Source: Bagarius yarrelli
Taxonomy: Eukaryota > Chordata > Actinopteri > Siluriformes > Sisoridae
DNA length: 64,000 bases
Assembly (NCBI GenBank): GCA_005784505.1
Contig: VCAZ01000017.1
Coordinates: forward strand, 3,056,572 to 3,120,571
Direction of reading: 5' to 3'
Shown here: positions 38,881 through 51,010 of the stretch, in pieces
How positions within the stretch are numbered: position 1 is the first letter of the stretch
Layout of the letters: each line of letters begins with the position of its first letter
Notes under the pieces: generated by a model
Database searches by the model: none
What the model was told of the DNA's origin: nothing
The model's input: the letters and a program-made list of their open reading frames with translations, nothing else
Program-made: the position numbers and the translations under genes

Positions 38881-40419
38881 AGCTTTGATTATTTAGTACA
38901 CCACATTTAAAGCCAATAGAAGCAGCCAAAACTGGACTCACTTGTGATTCAGATAAGACCACAGTTCCTCTTAAATGTTTTATTGGTTGAGTCTGTGGTC
39001 CACTGATTCAAGTGGCTTCTCTTTTGTCAGAAATGTCTAATGCCTCAAGCAAGCTAGCCCGAAATGCCTGTTCCTAAAAAGCACGACTTAAAAATGATTT
39101 GTTTTATAGGGTGATGGAAACATGAGAATCTGAGTCGCATGGATCCACCAATGTGTTGCTGGAAAGGAGCAGTCATAATGAACAATCTGGATGAAGAAAT
39201 CACAGTTATTCTTTTAGCCAAGATAAAACTATGTTGAATATAATTGTTGGGTTTACCTTTTGGCTAGGTCTGTGTGCTAGAAAATACAAGCTTTATTGAC
39301 TGGAACAAATTTCTTGGAGTCTGATCTTGACAAGTGCCTAATGATGCTGCCAAGTGATACTAGGAGTGGGGGGATGGATCTACTCCCACGTTTATGTCAA
39401 AAGATGGATAGATTACTCTCTTGTTTTGTGCCTAAAGGTGTAACTCTCCATAACTAAGACCAAGTTGAGACAGTAAAACAGTTCTAAATGGTGCTGTCCC
39501 AAAAGTACCATCTGAACAGTATGCTGGAGCTGGGATTTGTGAATGATTCGCTATGCTGGTTTGGAAAATTTTGTGGAATCTTGTGATTCCGGCCATGCTA
39601 GTTTTAAAAATTTGAAACCTGCTCCCTTTCCAGCATCAGATTCAATCAGCCAACCTGCCACGCAGACAAATTCTGCATCTCCACATGTCACTGGTACAGC
39701 AGATACTAACATACTAATGTAGTAGGAAATAACTGTCCATAACTTGAATTTGCAGAAAAGGAACCCAAATCTTGTTCTCTATTCCTAGGTGTGAAGATTT
39801 GACCAGATCAACAACAGAGGTGGTCCATATTTCTGTACGTTGGACTGATGCCAGAAATAACATTTTCCATAAAGACAAGAATATCATCAGTCTGTCTGCT
39901 GGAAATGTTCAAAGCATTGCATATCTGTATGTAAATCTCGGTCTGCATCAACAGTAAGTACTGTATAAGATCCATGCTCATTCAATTAAATCCATGCACC
40001 ATGGTGTAGTAAATTCCTTTGCATTCCGACTGGCAGCCAAGCCCACTGCGGTGAATAACCGCAGACTAGTCAGCTGGAAAGCAGGTGATGTGGAATATAG
40101 TGTGAGCAGATAACACAAATGGAGAACCTGAACTGTTGGGTTTTCATGAAGGGAAAACCTGACTAAAAATGAGAATCCATCTTAATAGGTTTAATAAAAC
40201 AATCATGGTAGTATCAAATAGTATAGCAGGCAAAAGACACACGCGTGTACCAGAGATATTTTCAAAAAGAAAAAAATTTATTCTTAACTTACTGACAAAG
40301 TGTTAATTAGCTAGATAATAAATGTTAATAGCCATTTGGAGTGTGCTTGTGATAGCAATAGTTAGTGAGTGGGTTGTGTCAGGAGGGGCAACATACATTG
40401 TCCCATTAGTGCACAACAC
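38881..40419. other. Intergenic, no recognisable feature
   Basis: The frame 39772-39957 ends next to a GTAAGTA donor-like site, but I recognise no domain in it and no partner exon. Confidence 0.45.
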
Positions 40420-41302
40420 AACGATAATTACAAAGCAAACATAAGTTCAAAACAAGTCACAACGCAACGGAAATGCTCCCAACCAATAGGGGACAGTGTT
40501 GGCAATGAAAAAAATAGACAAGAAAATATCTATGTAAATTATGTTAATATGTGTAGTTGATTCTTAAATAAACAATTAAAAATATAATCTGATATTTAAA
40601 TCCATTTTGATATTCAGTTTTTATTACATTAACACATTCGTGTGCAACAGAAAAGCATTCAAAATGTCTGCCTGAATGCCTGGACTTAATTGCCCATTTC
40701 CTTCAGACCAGCAGCCCCTATTGGTCAGGATCATATTCCCGTTGTGTTTTGACTTTTGATTGTGAGCTTATGTTTGCTTTTCAAATTCAGTTAGGTTGTG
40801 GTTTGTTCCCTGTGTGTTTTGGCCTGATTTCATTGTATTGTAAACTTATGTTTGCTTTTTAAATGTCGTTGTGTTGTGTGCTACCGGGCCACTGTAGGCA
40901 TCTGCTCTAAAATGTGATACAAAAAGTGGTTCATGTGAGTCTCTCTGTGGTCACCCAGGATAACGAAGAAGTCTATCAGGATTCGTTTATCCTGGGTGAC
41001 CACGGAGACTCACATGAACCACTTTTTGGATTTGGATCACATTTTAGACCAGATGCCTACAGTGGCCCGCCCGGTAGCACACAACACAACGACATTTAAA
41101 AAGCAAACAATACAATGGAATCAGGCCAAAACACACAGGGAACAAACCACAACCTAACGACACAGACAACATAAACAAACACTGAACACATGGTCAGCAT
41201 ACAATATTAACAAAGAAAATCTCTCCGTTGCCCTCCGGTGGCTTTCTTTGTTAATATTGTATGCTGACCATGTGTTCAGTGTTTGTTTATGTTGTCTGTG
41301 TC
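40420..41302. repeat. Compound foldback cluster (three inverted repeats)
   Basis: Three inverted pairs are packed together. (1) Diverged arms 40426-40492 and 40715-40785, sharing 'gcaaacataag' and 'accaatagggg'. (2) Arms of about 176 bp, 40791-40966 and 40982-41157, with small indels and a 15-base loop. (3) A perfect 60-bp pair, 41159-41218 and 41243-41302, with a 24-base loop. Pairs 2 and 3 are almost contiguous. This may be a rearranged or foldback transposon; no transposase frame is present. Confidence 0.9.
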
Positions 41303-41515
41303 GTGTCATGTGAGTCTTCCTGTCCTGTCATTGGTTGATTGTTTCCTTATTGTGTTCAGGTGTATCTTGTTTAGTTGATTGTTTTCTCCCCCATTAGGTT
41401 GTGTATTTATACCTCTGTGTTTGTCTTGTCTCAGTTTGTCTTTGTCTTACTTTGTTGCTCATCATATTCTGTGTCTAAGTCATGTTATGCTTATTAAAAG
41501 TCAAAGAAAACAACT
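41303..41515 (+). repeat. LTR-like fragment beside the foldback
   Basis: 'cattggttgattgtttcctt', then the TATA-like GTGTATTTATACCTCTGTGT, then 'gcttattaaaagtcaaag' resemble the promoter and poly(A) region of a fish Gypsy-type LTR. I do not see a partner LTR or an internal coding region, so a solo or truncated LTR is the best reading. Confidence 0.45.
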
Positions 41516-42004
41516 TAACGTAACTAAAAGATTTGGGTGGAGATTGTAAAAACTTTGCTTATTATACATTTTCTACCACAAATTTAACAAAAGTATATTT
41601 AATTACCCCTGGCACACATATTAGGTTAGTGGAGGCAGAACCCAAAGAAGCTAGACTCACTTTTTAACTAGCTAGCTCACATCCAATCTAGGATTAGACG
41701 GATCCTATTGAACAGACACAAACAAGTGCTTCAATTCTCTACATTACCAAAGTCCCAGAAAAAAAAATCCACTAGGAACGTATTTACAATGTTAACATTT
41801 AGTTTAATGTAGTTTATCATTGTTTGTCCACTCAAAATGCCATTTGTACCTCAGACTTTACCCCGTATTTGTTAAACAGAACATTTTTGGATTGTTAATT
41901 TTTGATTACGTATAAAAGAACCTACAGCGAACGTTTCTATAATGTTATTTTTGGGTTCTCCACAAGAATAGTGTATTTATTTTTGAGGAATGTTGGGACT
42001 ACAG
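41516..42004. other. Intergenic, no recognisable feature
   Basis: No gene seen. Confidence 0.5.
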
Positions 42005-42187
42005 GGGGAAAGTGGTTAAGGAGTTGCAGCTGCTAACTGAGAAGATCGGGGTTCGATTCCAAGTAACACTAAGTTACCACTGCTGGACCCCTGAGCAATG
42101 CCCTTAACCCCCAACTGCTCAGTTGTATAAAAGAGATAAATATAAGTCACTTTGAATAAGGGTGTCTACCAAATGTCGTAAAATGTT
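42005..42187 (+). repeat. SINE family 1, plus-strand near full-length copy
   Basis: Head 'gggaaagtggttaaggagtt' with B-box-like GGGGTTCGATTCC, body 'gctggacccctgagcaatgc', tail 'aagggtgtctaccaaatgtc'. It shows the tRNA-like head and LINE-like tail in one readable orientation. Confidence 0.85.
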
Positions 42188-43279
42188 CTATTTCTATTTG
42201 TTATTGTATAATAAACAAACTATACTTTTACTTAAGTGTTGCTTTCGGGTATCATTCCTGTTATTCACCTCTGTAAATAGATTCATCCGGATTCTTTCTC
42301 TTGTCGCTTCAGGATTATTTTTTTTTTTTGCTACTGTCGCCTGTGGCTTGCACGTTATTTGCTAAAGTCTTCATTCAAGTGTATATATCAAACATGTATA
42401 TATATATATATATATATATAATAGGATACAGGTTTCTCTTTGGTAGACAAAAAAAATCTCATAGCATTGCACAAGCCTTGAGCGTTTAAATCATGCAAGT
42501 ACCAACCTTCACATGAAAGCTAGCCTGGGAAAGTACTGACCTCGTTTGCTTGTTGTGTTTCGCCTTTCAATCATGAATCATTTTCTTTAAACGCCACTCA
42601 ACGTTTAAACAGGTAAATGCCTGCTTTCTTCTCCTGAACGCTTCAGGTATTTCGCTTCGTTTTTCCTATTTTTACCAAAATCATAGGCAGGAAAGGAGGA
42701 ATGGAGGGATAGAAGGAAGAGTGTTAAATGTATGAATGACGTATAAAATCGCCCTTAGCTACACTTCATTTCTATTTCGTAACTAGCATGACGGCTTGCC
42801 GCTATTTTTACCATGGAGTGTATACAAGGGCTAAGAAAACATTTCTGGGTCACGCATATGTTGCAAATTGAGTTGAATTCCAAATAAAAATGGTTTATTC
42901 CTGTATTGTTTAAAAACGTATTCTGATTAGAATAAATGAACACACTGGTGTAAAGATAATAAATTTCACCCAACAGCCCCAAAACACAACTGCAAACATT
43001 TCACATCTGGGCAAGATTACACACACACACACACACACAGTTCTCACCATCTGAAATTGCTGGATGGGGTCCCATGTTGATTCTCCCACCACAAAGGTTG
43101 GTTTTTTTCTTTCCTTCGATTTTAGAATTTGCTGATGAAGGAAAGACTTTTTTTTTTTTTTGATGGAATTTTGGTACAAATCGAATTAAATCGATAGACG
43201 TACTTCCGACGTGACGTACACGCGCCTGCACATGTGTTTGGCTGAACGTGTAATGAGGTTTCATTTCTGCTTTCATTCA
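42188..43279. other. Intergenic with microsatellites
   Basis: AT run at 42396-42421 and CA run at 43019-43040. Fragment of the 13555 repeat near 42331. No gene. Confidence 0.5.
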
Positions 43280-43410
43280 TTTATTCATTCATCTTTTATC
43301 CCCGCTTATTCCCTAAATCGGGGTCACGGGGATCTGCTGGAGTCTATCCCAGCCGTCTCTAAAAGGGCAAAAGGCAGGACGGGGACACACTGGACAAGTC
43401 GTGAGTCTAT
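43280..43410 (-). repeat. SINE family 3, tail fragment
   Basis: 'ccccgcttattccctaaatc', 'ggggtcacggggatctgctg', 'gagtctatcccagccgtctc' match the 3' half of the family, in minus orientation. Confidence 0.75.
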
Positions 43411-44096
43411 CCCAGTTTCTGCTTTCAAAGAAGCCGTAATATGATAATAAGATAGTAAGAAGGCACAAACGAAGTAATGTAGGTTAAATGTCCTAAAATG
43501 GCTTAAACAGGTTATTAAAATACTGAAAAACAAAAAAAATCACAGACTTTTTGGCTTGTGGTTAATCTTTTGGATGTTTTTCTTGAGTATGCTGAACTAA
43601 AGTGTAAGGTCATGGGAATAATAGGTAATCAGGTTAAAAAGAAAGAAGCCGCACGGTTATGAATCACGTCTACAATTAAATGAATTACTTGAGAGAAAAA
43701 AACCCCCAATGATTACAAAGTATTTTTCAGAGCCGTAGACACATGGGATTTTCTCCAGGTTCCCTGTTAACCTGTGTAGGATAAATGCAACAAAATGTTT
43801 GGATACGTAAAAAAAAAATATTAAGAATTAATCAATTAAATAATATTTAATTTAATATTTACTATTAAAAAATTATTTAAAAAAATAATGTGAAATAAAA
43901 ATATTGCTTGTAGAATCAAATGAATGAATCACTGAGGTGAAAAAAAACCCTACATTATTATAGCATAACTTTACTGTAGAACATAGTAGTTCCTGTGGTA
44001 AATACTGAAGAGTTTTTGAACCCTATTTTAGTAAAAAAAAAAGGAAATTGCAATGATGTAAATTGAAATTAATTTAATTAAATTGAATTCAGTACA
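43411..44096. other. Intergenic, no recognisable feature
   Basis: AT-rich; no gene seen. Confidence 0.5.
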
Positions 44097-44425
44097 GAGC
44101 AGCACGGTGGGTTGATAGTTAGTACTGTTGCCTCACAGCAAGAAGGTCCCGGGTTCGATTCCCAGGCAGGGGTCTTTCTGTGTGCAGTTTGCATGTTCTC
44201 CCTGTGCTTGCGTGGGTTTACTCCGGGTTCTCCGGTTTCCTCCCACAGTCAAAAAACATGTATGTTAGATTGATTGGTGATTCTAAATCGCCAATAGGAG
44301 TGTCTGTGGCCCTGTGATGGACTGGTGACCTGTCCAGGATGTACCACTCCTGCCTTCCGCCCTTCCGGCAGATCCCTGTGACCCCGAATTAGGAAATAAG
44401 TGAGTATAGAAGATGAATTAATGGA
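44097..44425 (+). repeat. SINE family 3, full-length copy
   Basis: GAGCAGCACGGTGGGTTGAT head with tRNA-like B box GGGTTCGATTCCC, then 'ctgtgtgcagtttgcatgtt', 'cctcccacagtcaaaaaaca', 'ggccctgtgatggactggtg' and a terminal 'agatgaattaatgg'. Confidence 0.85.
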
Positions 44426-44434
44426 TATAAATAC

Positions 44435-44925
44435 AATCATTGCAACTGAGGGTCACCTGACCATCAGATAAATTTGAACATCCTATCCAAGAGTTAGTTT
44501 CGCTTTTCCTCCTTTAAAATCCTCCACACCTCCCAAACCTCCCAGACTGTAGGGATGTGATCATTCAGTCACAATAATATTAATAAGATCAGACAGTAAT
44601 GTTGAGGTGAGGAGGTCTGGGGTGCAGACGGTGTATTAGTTCATCCCTCAAAGGGATTGAGTCAGAATCAGGATTCGGTACAGGACATTCAAGATCTTCC
44701 ACTCCAAAACATCCAGAACACAGCATGTCTTTATGAAGATCAAGGGCTTTGTGCACAGGGACATTGTCACGCTGGAACAGGGTTTGAGACTTTTAATGTG
44801 TCAATAATGCCATGCTATAATAGACAAAGACATTCTAGTCAACTGTGTCCCTCAGACTTTGGTGTGCTGGTGATGTTGGTGAAATTAGAGAGATTAAAAT
44901 TCTTCATAAATATTTGCAGTTAAAT
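44435..44925 (+). repeat. Mariner-like element copy
   Basis: 'gggtcacctgaccatcagat', 'gaggaggtctggggtgcaga', 'gctttgtgcacagggacatt' and 'gacattctagtcaactgtgt' follow the order seen at 29020-29445. Terminal repeats are degraded. Confidence 0.65.
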
Positions 44926-44967
44926 TTTCGGATTTCTTATAACAATAATTGAGTCATGTTGAAACAG

Positions 44968-44970
44968 AGG

Positions 44971-45001
<31 letters not shown>

Positions 45002-45168
45002 CTCGCTGTTATGGCTGCTTCTGTCTTATCTGCTTTCCATTCAATCCTCTGCAGATCTTCTTCATCCTAATCTGATCATAACTAAAGAGTGAACAAAACT
45101 CTTTTAGTCTAAACATCTAAATAACTCTTTGATAGAAATCGCACAAAACCCCTTTATACCCCCGCCCT

Positions 45169-45203
<35 letters not shown>
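44968..45203. repeat. (GT)n and (CA)n microsatellites
   Basis: (GT) about 16 units at 44969-45001 and (CA) about 15 units at 45173-45203, separated by 170 bases. Confidence 0.95.
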
Positions 45204-45205
<2 letters not shown>

Positions 45206-45589
45206 ACACACGCACAAGGTAGGTAATTCAGATTTATGATGTAGAAAATTAAGATTACTGCATTCTCTGTATTCAGGGCAGCAAGTTTTTAGACGTTATA
45301 GTAGACCAACACACCTGTAGAACATCGTAGGAACTTGTTTTAAATGTTTTTGTTTTTTTCCTTATTTTAATTCTATTAAAATATTTTTTATTCTATGTTT
45401 TAGTTATTTACACGAGTTTTCTTTGTTTTTGGTGCCACCTGGTGGTTAAAAAGGAAACATCATTTTATGTCAGCTTTTTCAAAAATATTTTTTTATAAGT
45501 TGGTGGCAGGTAGCTTTATTGAAAAGAGGCAGTTTTATTGATCTTTTGGCAAAAAAAAAAAAAAACTACTTTAGCAAATAGTCTCAATT

Positions 45590-45592
<3 letters not shown>
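45204..45592. other. Intergenic with a CTCF-like core motif
   Basis: TGCCACCTGGTGG at 45433-45445 is the minus-strand form of the CTCF core consensus (CCASYAGRKGGCR), matching at all 13 positions. No gene. Confidence 0.4.
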
Positions 45593-45627
<35 letters not shown>

Positions 45628-45985
45628 TATATATATATACGAATATAGTACGTTGCCTCACAGCAAGAAGGTCCCAGGTTCTATACCCAGGCAGGGGTCT
45701 TTCTGTGTGGAGTTTGCATGTTCTCCCCGTGCTTGCGTGGGTTTACTCCGGGTTCTCCAGTTTCCTCCCACAGTCCATAAAACATGTATGTTAGATTAAT
45801 TGGTGATTCTAAATTGCCCATAGGAGTGAGTGTGAGTGTGTGTGTGTGGCCCTGTGATGGACTGGTGAACTGTCCAGGGTGTCTCCCTCCTGCCTTTTGC
45901 CCGTTCTGAGACGGCTGGGACAGACTTCAGCAGATCTCCGTGATTAGGGAATAAGCGGTTATAAAAGATGAATGAATGAATAAAT
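45593..45985 (+). repeat. Poly(A), AT run and SINE family 3 copy
   Basis: A run of about 32 A at 45593-45624 and an AT run precede a SINE whose head is truncated by the AT run ('cgttgcctcacagcaagaag'). The rest follows 44097-44425 closely and ends in 'aaagatgaatgaatgaataa'. Confidence 0.85.
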
Positions 45986-46516
45986 AACTATGAACAAGAG
46001 TATAGCTTTTATGGGTGACTGAAGCCAACGGCAGTCTACCTGAAAAAAATAATTACCGTCTTGATCTTAAAATTGGTCTTGAGTTAGAGAAAGCACAACT
46101 TCACACATTTTTGGTCATTTAGTAAATCAAAGTGTGAGTCATTTTTTGTGTGTGGTAAATTGTAACGATTATTCTCAGAGACACCAAGTATCCAGATGAG
46201 GCAAAAGTCAGCAGTTAAAATGCTTTTTACTTTGATATCAATTAATTTTAATAACAATGGGTGGGGAAAGTAAAAGTAACTGAAGCTTTTAAACGTACAT
46301 AAACTGTGAGAAACCCATCATTTGGTTTAGAATATGGAATATAACTGATCGCCTATTTATGCAGTGTTTTTAACGTAAATAGACACAAAATACTATTAAA
46401 GACATTTAAATACATTTATTAATCGCGTTACAATTTTTGTTTTGTTTTTATTCACGAATAAAATAACCCCCAAAAAATAACAATACGTTCTGTTGAACGT
46501 CTGGTTTCACAGTTGT

Positions 46517-46615
46517 CCACTAGGTGGTGATAAACATCACTAACCCGCAATGTTCACAAGGGGAGTGTAAAAAGGAGGAAGAAGAAGAAGCGGAATCACG
46601 TGACCAAACACTGCC
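46517..46615 (+). promoter_or_regulatory. fdx2 proximal promoter
   Basis: Directly upstream of the fdx2 ATG: a palindromic E-box TCACGTGAC at 46596-46604 (USF/MITF-type site) and a CTCF-like CCACTAGGTGGTG at 46517-46529. The start codon itself lies in CCATGGCGGC, resembling a YY1 site overlapping translation start, a common layout in housekeeping and mitochondrial-protein genes. No TATA box is seen. Function is inferred from motif and position only. Confidence 0.5.
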
Positions 46616-49441
46616 ATGGCGGCCGCCGCTACAGTCCGTTCGAGCATCGGTTTGACTTTAAGATTGACTCAAGTTTTACCTCAGTGTCGTTCTTGTCCGT
46701 TTAACCGGTTAAACATCTGCAGCGGTGCCACGATAGCAAAACCGGGCCGCCGTTTCTCAGCGCCTAGCAGACAGTTACAGACGTCCATAAGTGAGTGAAG
46801 GAAGTTAAATTAAAGACCGAGTGAAGTATTGATAGGTGCACCCACGCATGCGCGTGCTTATTTTCCGTGGTCTGATTTCCGCTTATTTTATTGATCTGCT
46901 TAAAGTGCTTACATTCGATAAATCTGTAGGTTTGTGCATCAAGTCCAGTGTCCCGCATTATTGCACTAACAATTACGCTGATTGTTACACTGCTGATCGG
47001 AAGGTTGTGAGGTCAATTCCCAAATCCATCATTATTTCTCCTGTGACTTTATTTGAGGACAGGGATGTCAGAAAACATAAAAGAATTTAACAATTCCAAT
47101 CTAACAATTAACTGGGATACTTAAGCTCCCTGATCAGCGACATCATGTCTCTTATTTTATTTCAGGAAAACATCACACTTTTCTCCTAGTAGGGCTTTAT
47201 GGCATTGATCCCCGAATAAAGATGGAGTTTTTAATCTTTTATCTTAATGTGTTGCAAATAAACTGCGCTTTGTTTACCAACCGCTTTACCAACGCTCAGA
47301 TTAGACCTGGTCATAAAGACTCAATGTGCAATTTGATGATCCTTTATTTATAACATCTGTTTAATAAAAAAAACAACAACAAAATGTTCAGGTATTTTGT
47401 GGCTGAATAAGTGGACATATGAGACTAATTTGTATTTATTTATTATTTTTTAATTTCAGATTTGCACCAGACTGAGGAGGGCAGTGTAACGGCGGCGGAG
47501 AACACAGATGAGGATGTGTGCGTCCCTTTATATATAATTAGGGCTGTCATGATTATCAAATTTGGGTGACGATTAATTGTCAAAAAAATAATTACGATAA
47601 TGTCGATTTATTGCCTGTTTTCAGGCTTCAACGTTTGTTTGTTTTAAGGCTTTGGCAATTAATTGCTTGTGAAAAACAATTAGGCATTGAAAAAAACAAC
47701 TATAATCTTATAATCACTTCAATTTGTGCCTTGTAAATGTCTTCATTTGTCACATATACATCTTACAGCACGGAAAAATTTTCATTTACTCATGTTTATC
47801 TTAACATCTATACAGAATAAAAACAATCCGCAAGCGCCTGATTGTAGCACAATTTGTTATTTTATATTAAAAATGATGTGGCTCAGCTAATTAAACAATA
47901 TCACTATTAATACACACCATCATAACTGCAAAATATTCCTTACGATCATATGTTCTGTTATATATGCAGTGCTGTTTCTTAAGGGTTTCACTGATCCGAA
48001 CCCCTTTCTACTGCAGGGTTAATGTGGTGTTTATTGACCGAGCTGGACAGAGGATACCGGTGAAGGGAAAAGTAGGAGACAATGTTCTGTATCTGGCGCA
48101 CAGACACGGCATCGATCTGGAAGGTAAACATTCATAACTTTTTTTTTTTTTTTAATTATTCTTACATCAGAAAATGTTTATCAAAGGTAATAAAATGAAT
48201 CCAAGCATCACGTGTCACATGGAATCAGAGTTTTGTTTGATATTCCGCTTAGATTCAATTTGTCTGGATGGAGTAATTGTTCATTTTTTTCCTGTTAATG
48301 AAATTCTTGAATAAAAAAGTTTTAATTAAAGCAGTTGTCCTTATTTTAATTAAAAAATCTTTTTATAAATATAAAGTACAAAAAAAGGTTGAAAGAACTA
48401 AGCCGGTCACCAGCGGCATAACATACAGTTCTGACATTGTGGTTGTTCAGTTATGATGGGGGTTATTCTCCCAATCCCCCAACCCCCAGGAGGGGGGAAT
48501 CATCTTGTAGTTTTTAAAATCAATTTTATTCATTTAAATGCATTGAATTAAAAAATGATTCGATTGAAAACGTGTCTTGTTTTTTTTTGTAATGATGTAA
48601 CTAGCTTAGCATTTGCTAAATCATCATTATTGCTATTCCAAAACTTAAAATTATTTTAATATAATTTTCATTTGGTTTTCTATTAAGTGAATAAAAAAAG
48701 TTGGAAATTACATTACAGCACAGCAAAATGTTTTTCGTTGGCTATTATCTACTATCTTAGGAAATATAAACTCAGGGCCTTGTATAAGGGCCCATTAGGG
48801 GCAGTTTGGGCCCTAAACCATGCCCTTTTAATCCCAGAGCACTTGAGCCAGGGTGTGTGTAGATTGTCTTATGAGATGTTGTGTAATTATAAACACATGT
48901 TCCTGCATTTTTTTCTCAGGAGCCTGTGAGGCATCATTAGCTTGCTCTACGTGCCATGTTTACGTCAACTTTGAGTGCTATGACAAGCTACCAGAGCCTG
49001 ACGAAAGGTTATGTTCAGTACATAAACAAAACACACTCAAAACAAATTTAATACATAAAAAGAAAACACAAACAAATGGATGTGATGACCACGTGTCCAA
49101 ATACTTTTGTCCCTATTTTGTACCTGCACTTGTTTTATTAAATAACTCTATATAAAGGCAATTCGTAGCTCTTACAACTAATAATATATTTCTTTTATTT
49201 ATATGAGTTTTATATAATACTAATCGGTGACACTTTTATTAATAGACTTCCTCTTCCTCATTTGTTTCTTATAACCCATTAAAGGGAGGACGACATGCTG
49301 GACATGGCCCCGATGCTGCAGGAGAACTCTCGTCTGGGTTGCCAGATCATTTTGACTCCAGAGTTGAACGGTATCGAGCTGACCCTTCCCAAGATCACAC
49401 GGAACTTCTACGTCGACGGTCACGTCCCCAAACCTCACTGA
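46616..49441 (+). CDS. fdx2: Ferredoxin 2, mitochondrial (five exons)
   Basis: Mitochondrial [2Fe-2S] adrenodoxin-type ferredoxin that supplies electrons for iron-sulfur cluster assembly. Exons: 46616-46790, 47460-47517, 48017-48123, 48920-49007, 49285-49441; all GT-AG and frame-consistent, giving 194 residues, close to the human length. Residues 1 to about 58 are Arg-rich and almost free of acidic residues, as expected of a matrix-targeting peptide. The core reads VNVVFIDRAGQRIP..., then GACEASLACSTC with Cys116, 122, 125, and Cys162 in RLGCQI: spacing C-X5-C-X2-C-X36-C, exactly the cluster-ligand pattern of adrenodoxins. The C-terminus ITRNFYVDGHVPKPH is the FDX2 ending and separates it from FDX1. 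Poly(A) signal AATAAA at 50018-50023. It lies head to tail with zglp1, as in human. Confidence 0.97.
46950..47035 (+). repeat. SINE family 1 head remnant in fdx2 intron 1
   Basis: 'ctgctgatcggaaggttgtg' followed by 'aggtcaattcccaaatcc' is the B-box side of a family 1 head, in plus orientation. The tail is absent. Confidence 0.5.
48770..48860 (-). repeat. Degraded SINE family 1 piece in fdx2 intron 3
   Basis: 'cagggccttgtataagggcc' and 'tttgggccctaaacc' resemble the body of family 1; strongly diverged. Confidence 0.4.
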
Positions 49442-50225
49442 AAAAAAAAAAAAAGAAGGGATGAAGTGAAAGCCTGGGCAAACACGGAAAACCCTGTCCG
49501 TTTATAAAGACTGAGGACCTGAACCGAGACTCCGGCTACACCGGGGGGTTGGGGGGAAAAAGCACTGACAGTTTGTCCTGTATTATTCTAAAAATTTCCA
49601 ATCATCGCAAGGGTGACATTTCATGTTAACGTACATCGATCAGACGCACAATTTTTATATTTCCTTATATGTGTGTTAAAAATTGAAACAGATGACAAGA
49701 TCAGTGTCATCTGCCTTTTTTTTTTTTTTTGTGAACGTCTTATTTTTTTTGTGAACGTCTCACCGTTGTGTTAATTTAATTTACATAAATCTTTCTAAAG
49801 GGCTTTAAGAAATCAAGGTTAAGGTTGAGATTATTCAAAACGAGACAGCAAAGACATTTTTATGGTAATTGTTTTTTTATATATAGAGAAAAATATCAGC
49901 TTCAGATGTTGTGACAGGACACTTGAATGAATCATTTAATTCTATTTTATTAATTAATATACAATAAATATGTATCTGTAAATATGGAATCCTGACATGA
50001 CGACGATACAAAACTTCAATAAATCAGTGGACTCAAACGTGGCTTTGCCTTGTAAGTGTTGTAAAGGAAAGAAATAATTCATGAAATGTAAAACACTGTT
50101 TTATTTGGTTAATTCTAAAGAATATAAATATTTATACGCAGGTTAGTATTGAGAGAGACGACGTATTGGAACATAGCATCCATTTGACATAGTCTAGATT
50201 TTAATCATATTATTTGATATTATAA
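49442..50225 (+). other. fdx2 3' UTR and flank
   Basis: From the stop to the AATAAA at 50018-50023 is a 3' UTR of about 590-600 bases. It contains a tandem 'ttttttttgtgaacgtct' duplicated near 49720-49760. Confidence 0.6.
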
Positions 50226-50765
50226 GCATTCTGAGCAGCTGCATCACTGGACAGTGACAACAGCTTCCTCTATAAAGGACATTTACACCACATACTGCAT
50301 CCGCAAAGCCAACAGCATTGTGGACGACCCCACACACACCCTCACACACACTCTTTACACTCCTGCCATCTGAAAAAAAAGGTTTCGCAGCGTTCGGGCC
50401 CTCACAACCTGAATGTGTAACAGTTTCTTCCCTCAAGCCATTAGGCTCCTCACACACTGAACTAACTTAAGTGACACACAAACACACACACTCAGTCAAC
50501 AGCACCACGTAAACATAAAAATATATTATGTGAAGCACGGACACGGTTTGCACAATGATCCTCTTTGTCTATCTGCAAATTTTTTATAATCTGGTCGGCG
50601 CTATTTCATTTAATGTTCCGTACAGCGTTCTGTTATGTGGTTCTTTGGTGTTTTGTGTAATTCTGTGATGTTTTGTGTAGCACCATGGGGTCCTGGAGAA
50701 ACGTTTCATTTTTACTGTCTGCTGCATCTGCTATAAAATCTGCAATAAAACTTGTTAAACTTAAA
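50226..50765 (+). mobile_element. Non-LTR retrotransposon 3' end (Rex1/Babar-like remnant)
   Basis: One frame reads DIYTTYCIRKANSIVDDPTH, the C-terminal region of fish LINE ORF2 proteins, then breaks at a stop. The 3' UTR-like part keeps 'tgtagcaccatggggtcctg' and ends in 'gcaataaaacttgttaaact'. It lies between fdx2 and zglp1 in the same orientation. Confidence 0.7.
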
Positions 50766-51010
50766 CTAATATTAGTTTAGATCAGACGCTATTATTGGGT
50801 GAGGAAGTCTGATGTGCAGTCAGTCATTTTAATCAAAGACTTTTTTAAAGCTCCATATTATTTACCAGACTTTATTAAAGAATATAATTTATAGACAGTA
50901 TGTCGTATTTCAGTTTTTCTTTTCAATTGCATTTTTTTTTTTTTTTAATTTAATGAGCTAAATCTCAAACTAGCAACACCTGGACATCACATGACATCAT
51001 CTTCTCACGT
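50766..51010. other. Short intergenic stretch
   Basis: A small fragment resembling the mariner-like family ('gatcagacgctattattggg') and a T run near 50932-50946. Confidence 0.4.

Noticed and set aside
39772..39957. Possible exon ending at a GTAAGTA donor
   Set aside because: No recognisable domain, no acceptor-supported start and no partner exon found.
42005..42070. tRNA gene
   Set aside because: A and B boxes belong to a SINE head; no cloverleaf can be formed and a LINE-like tail follows.
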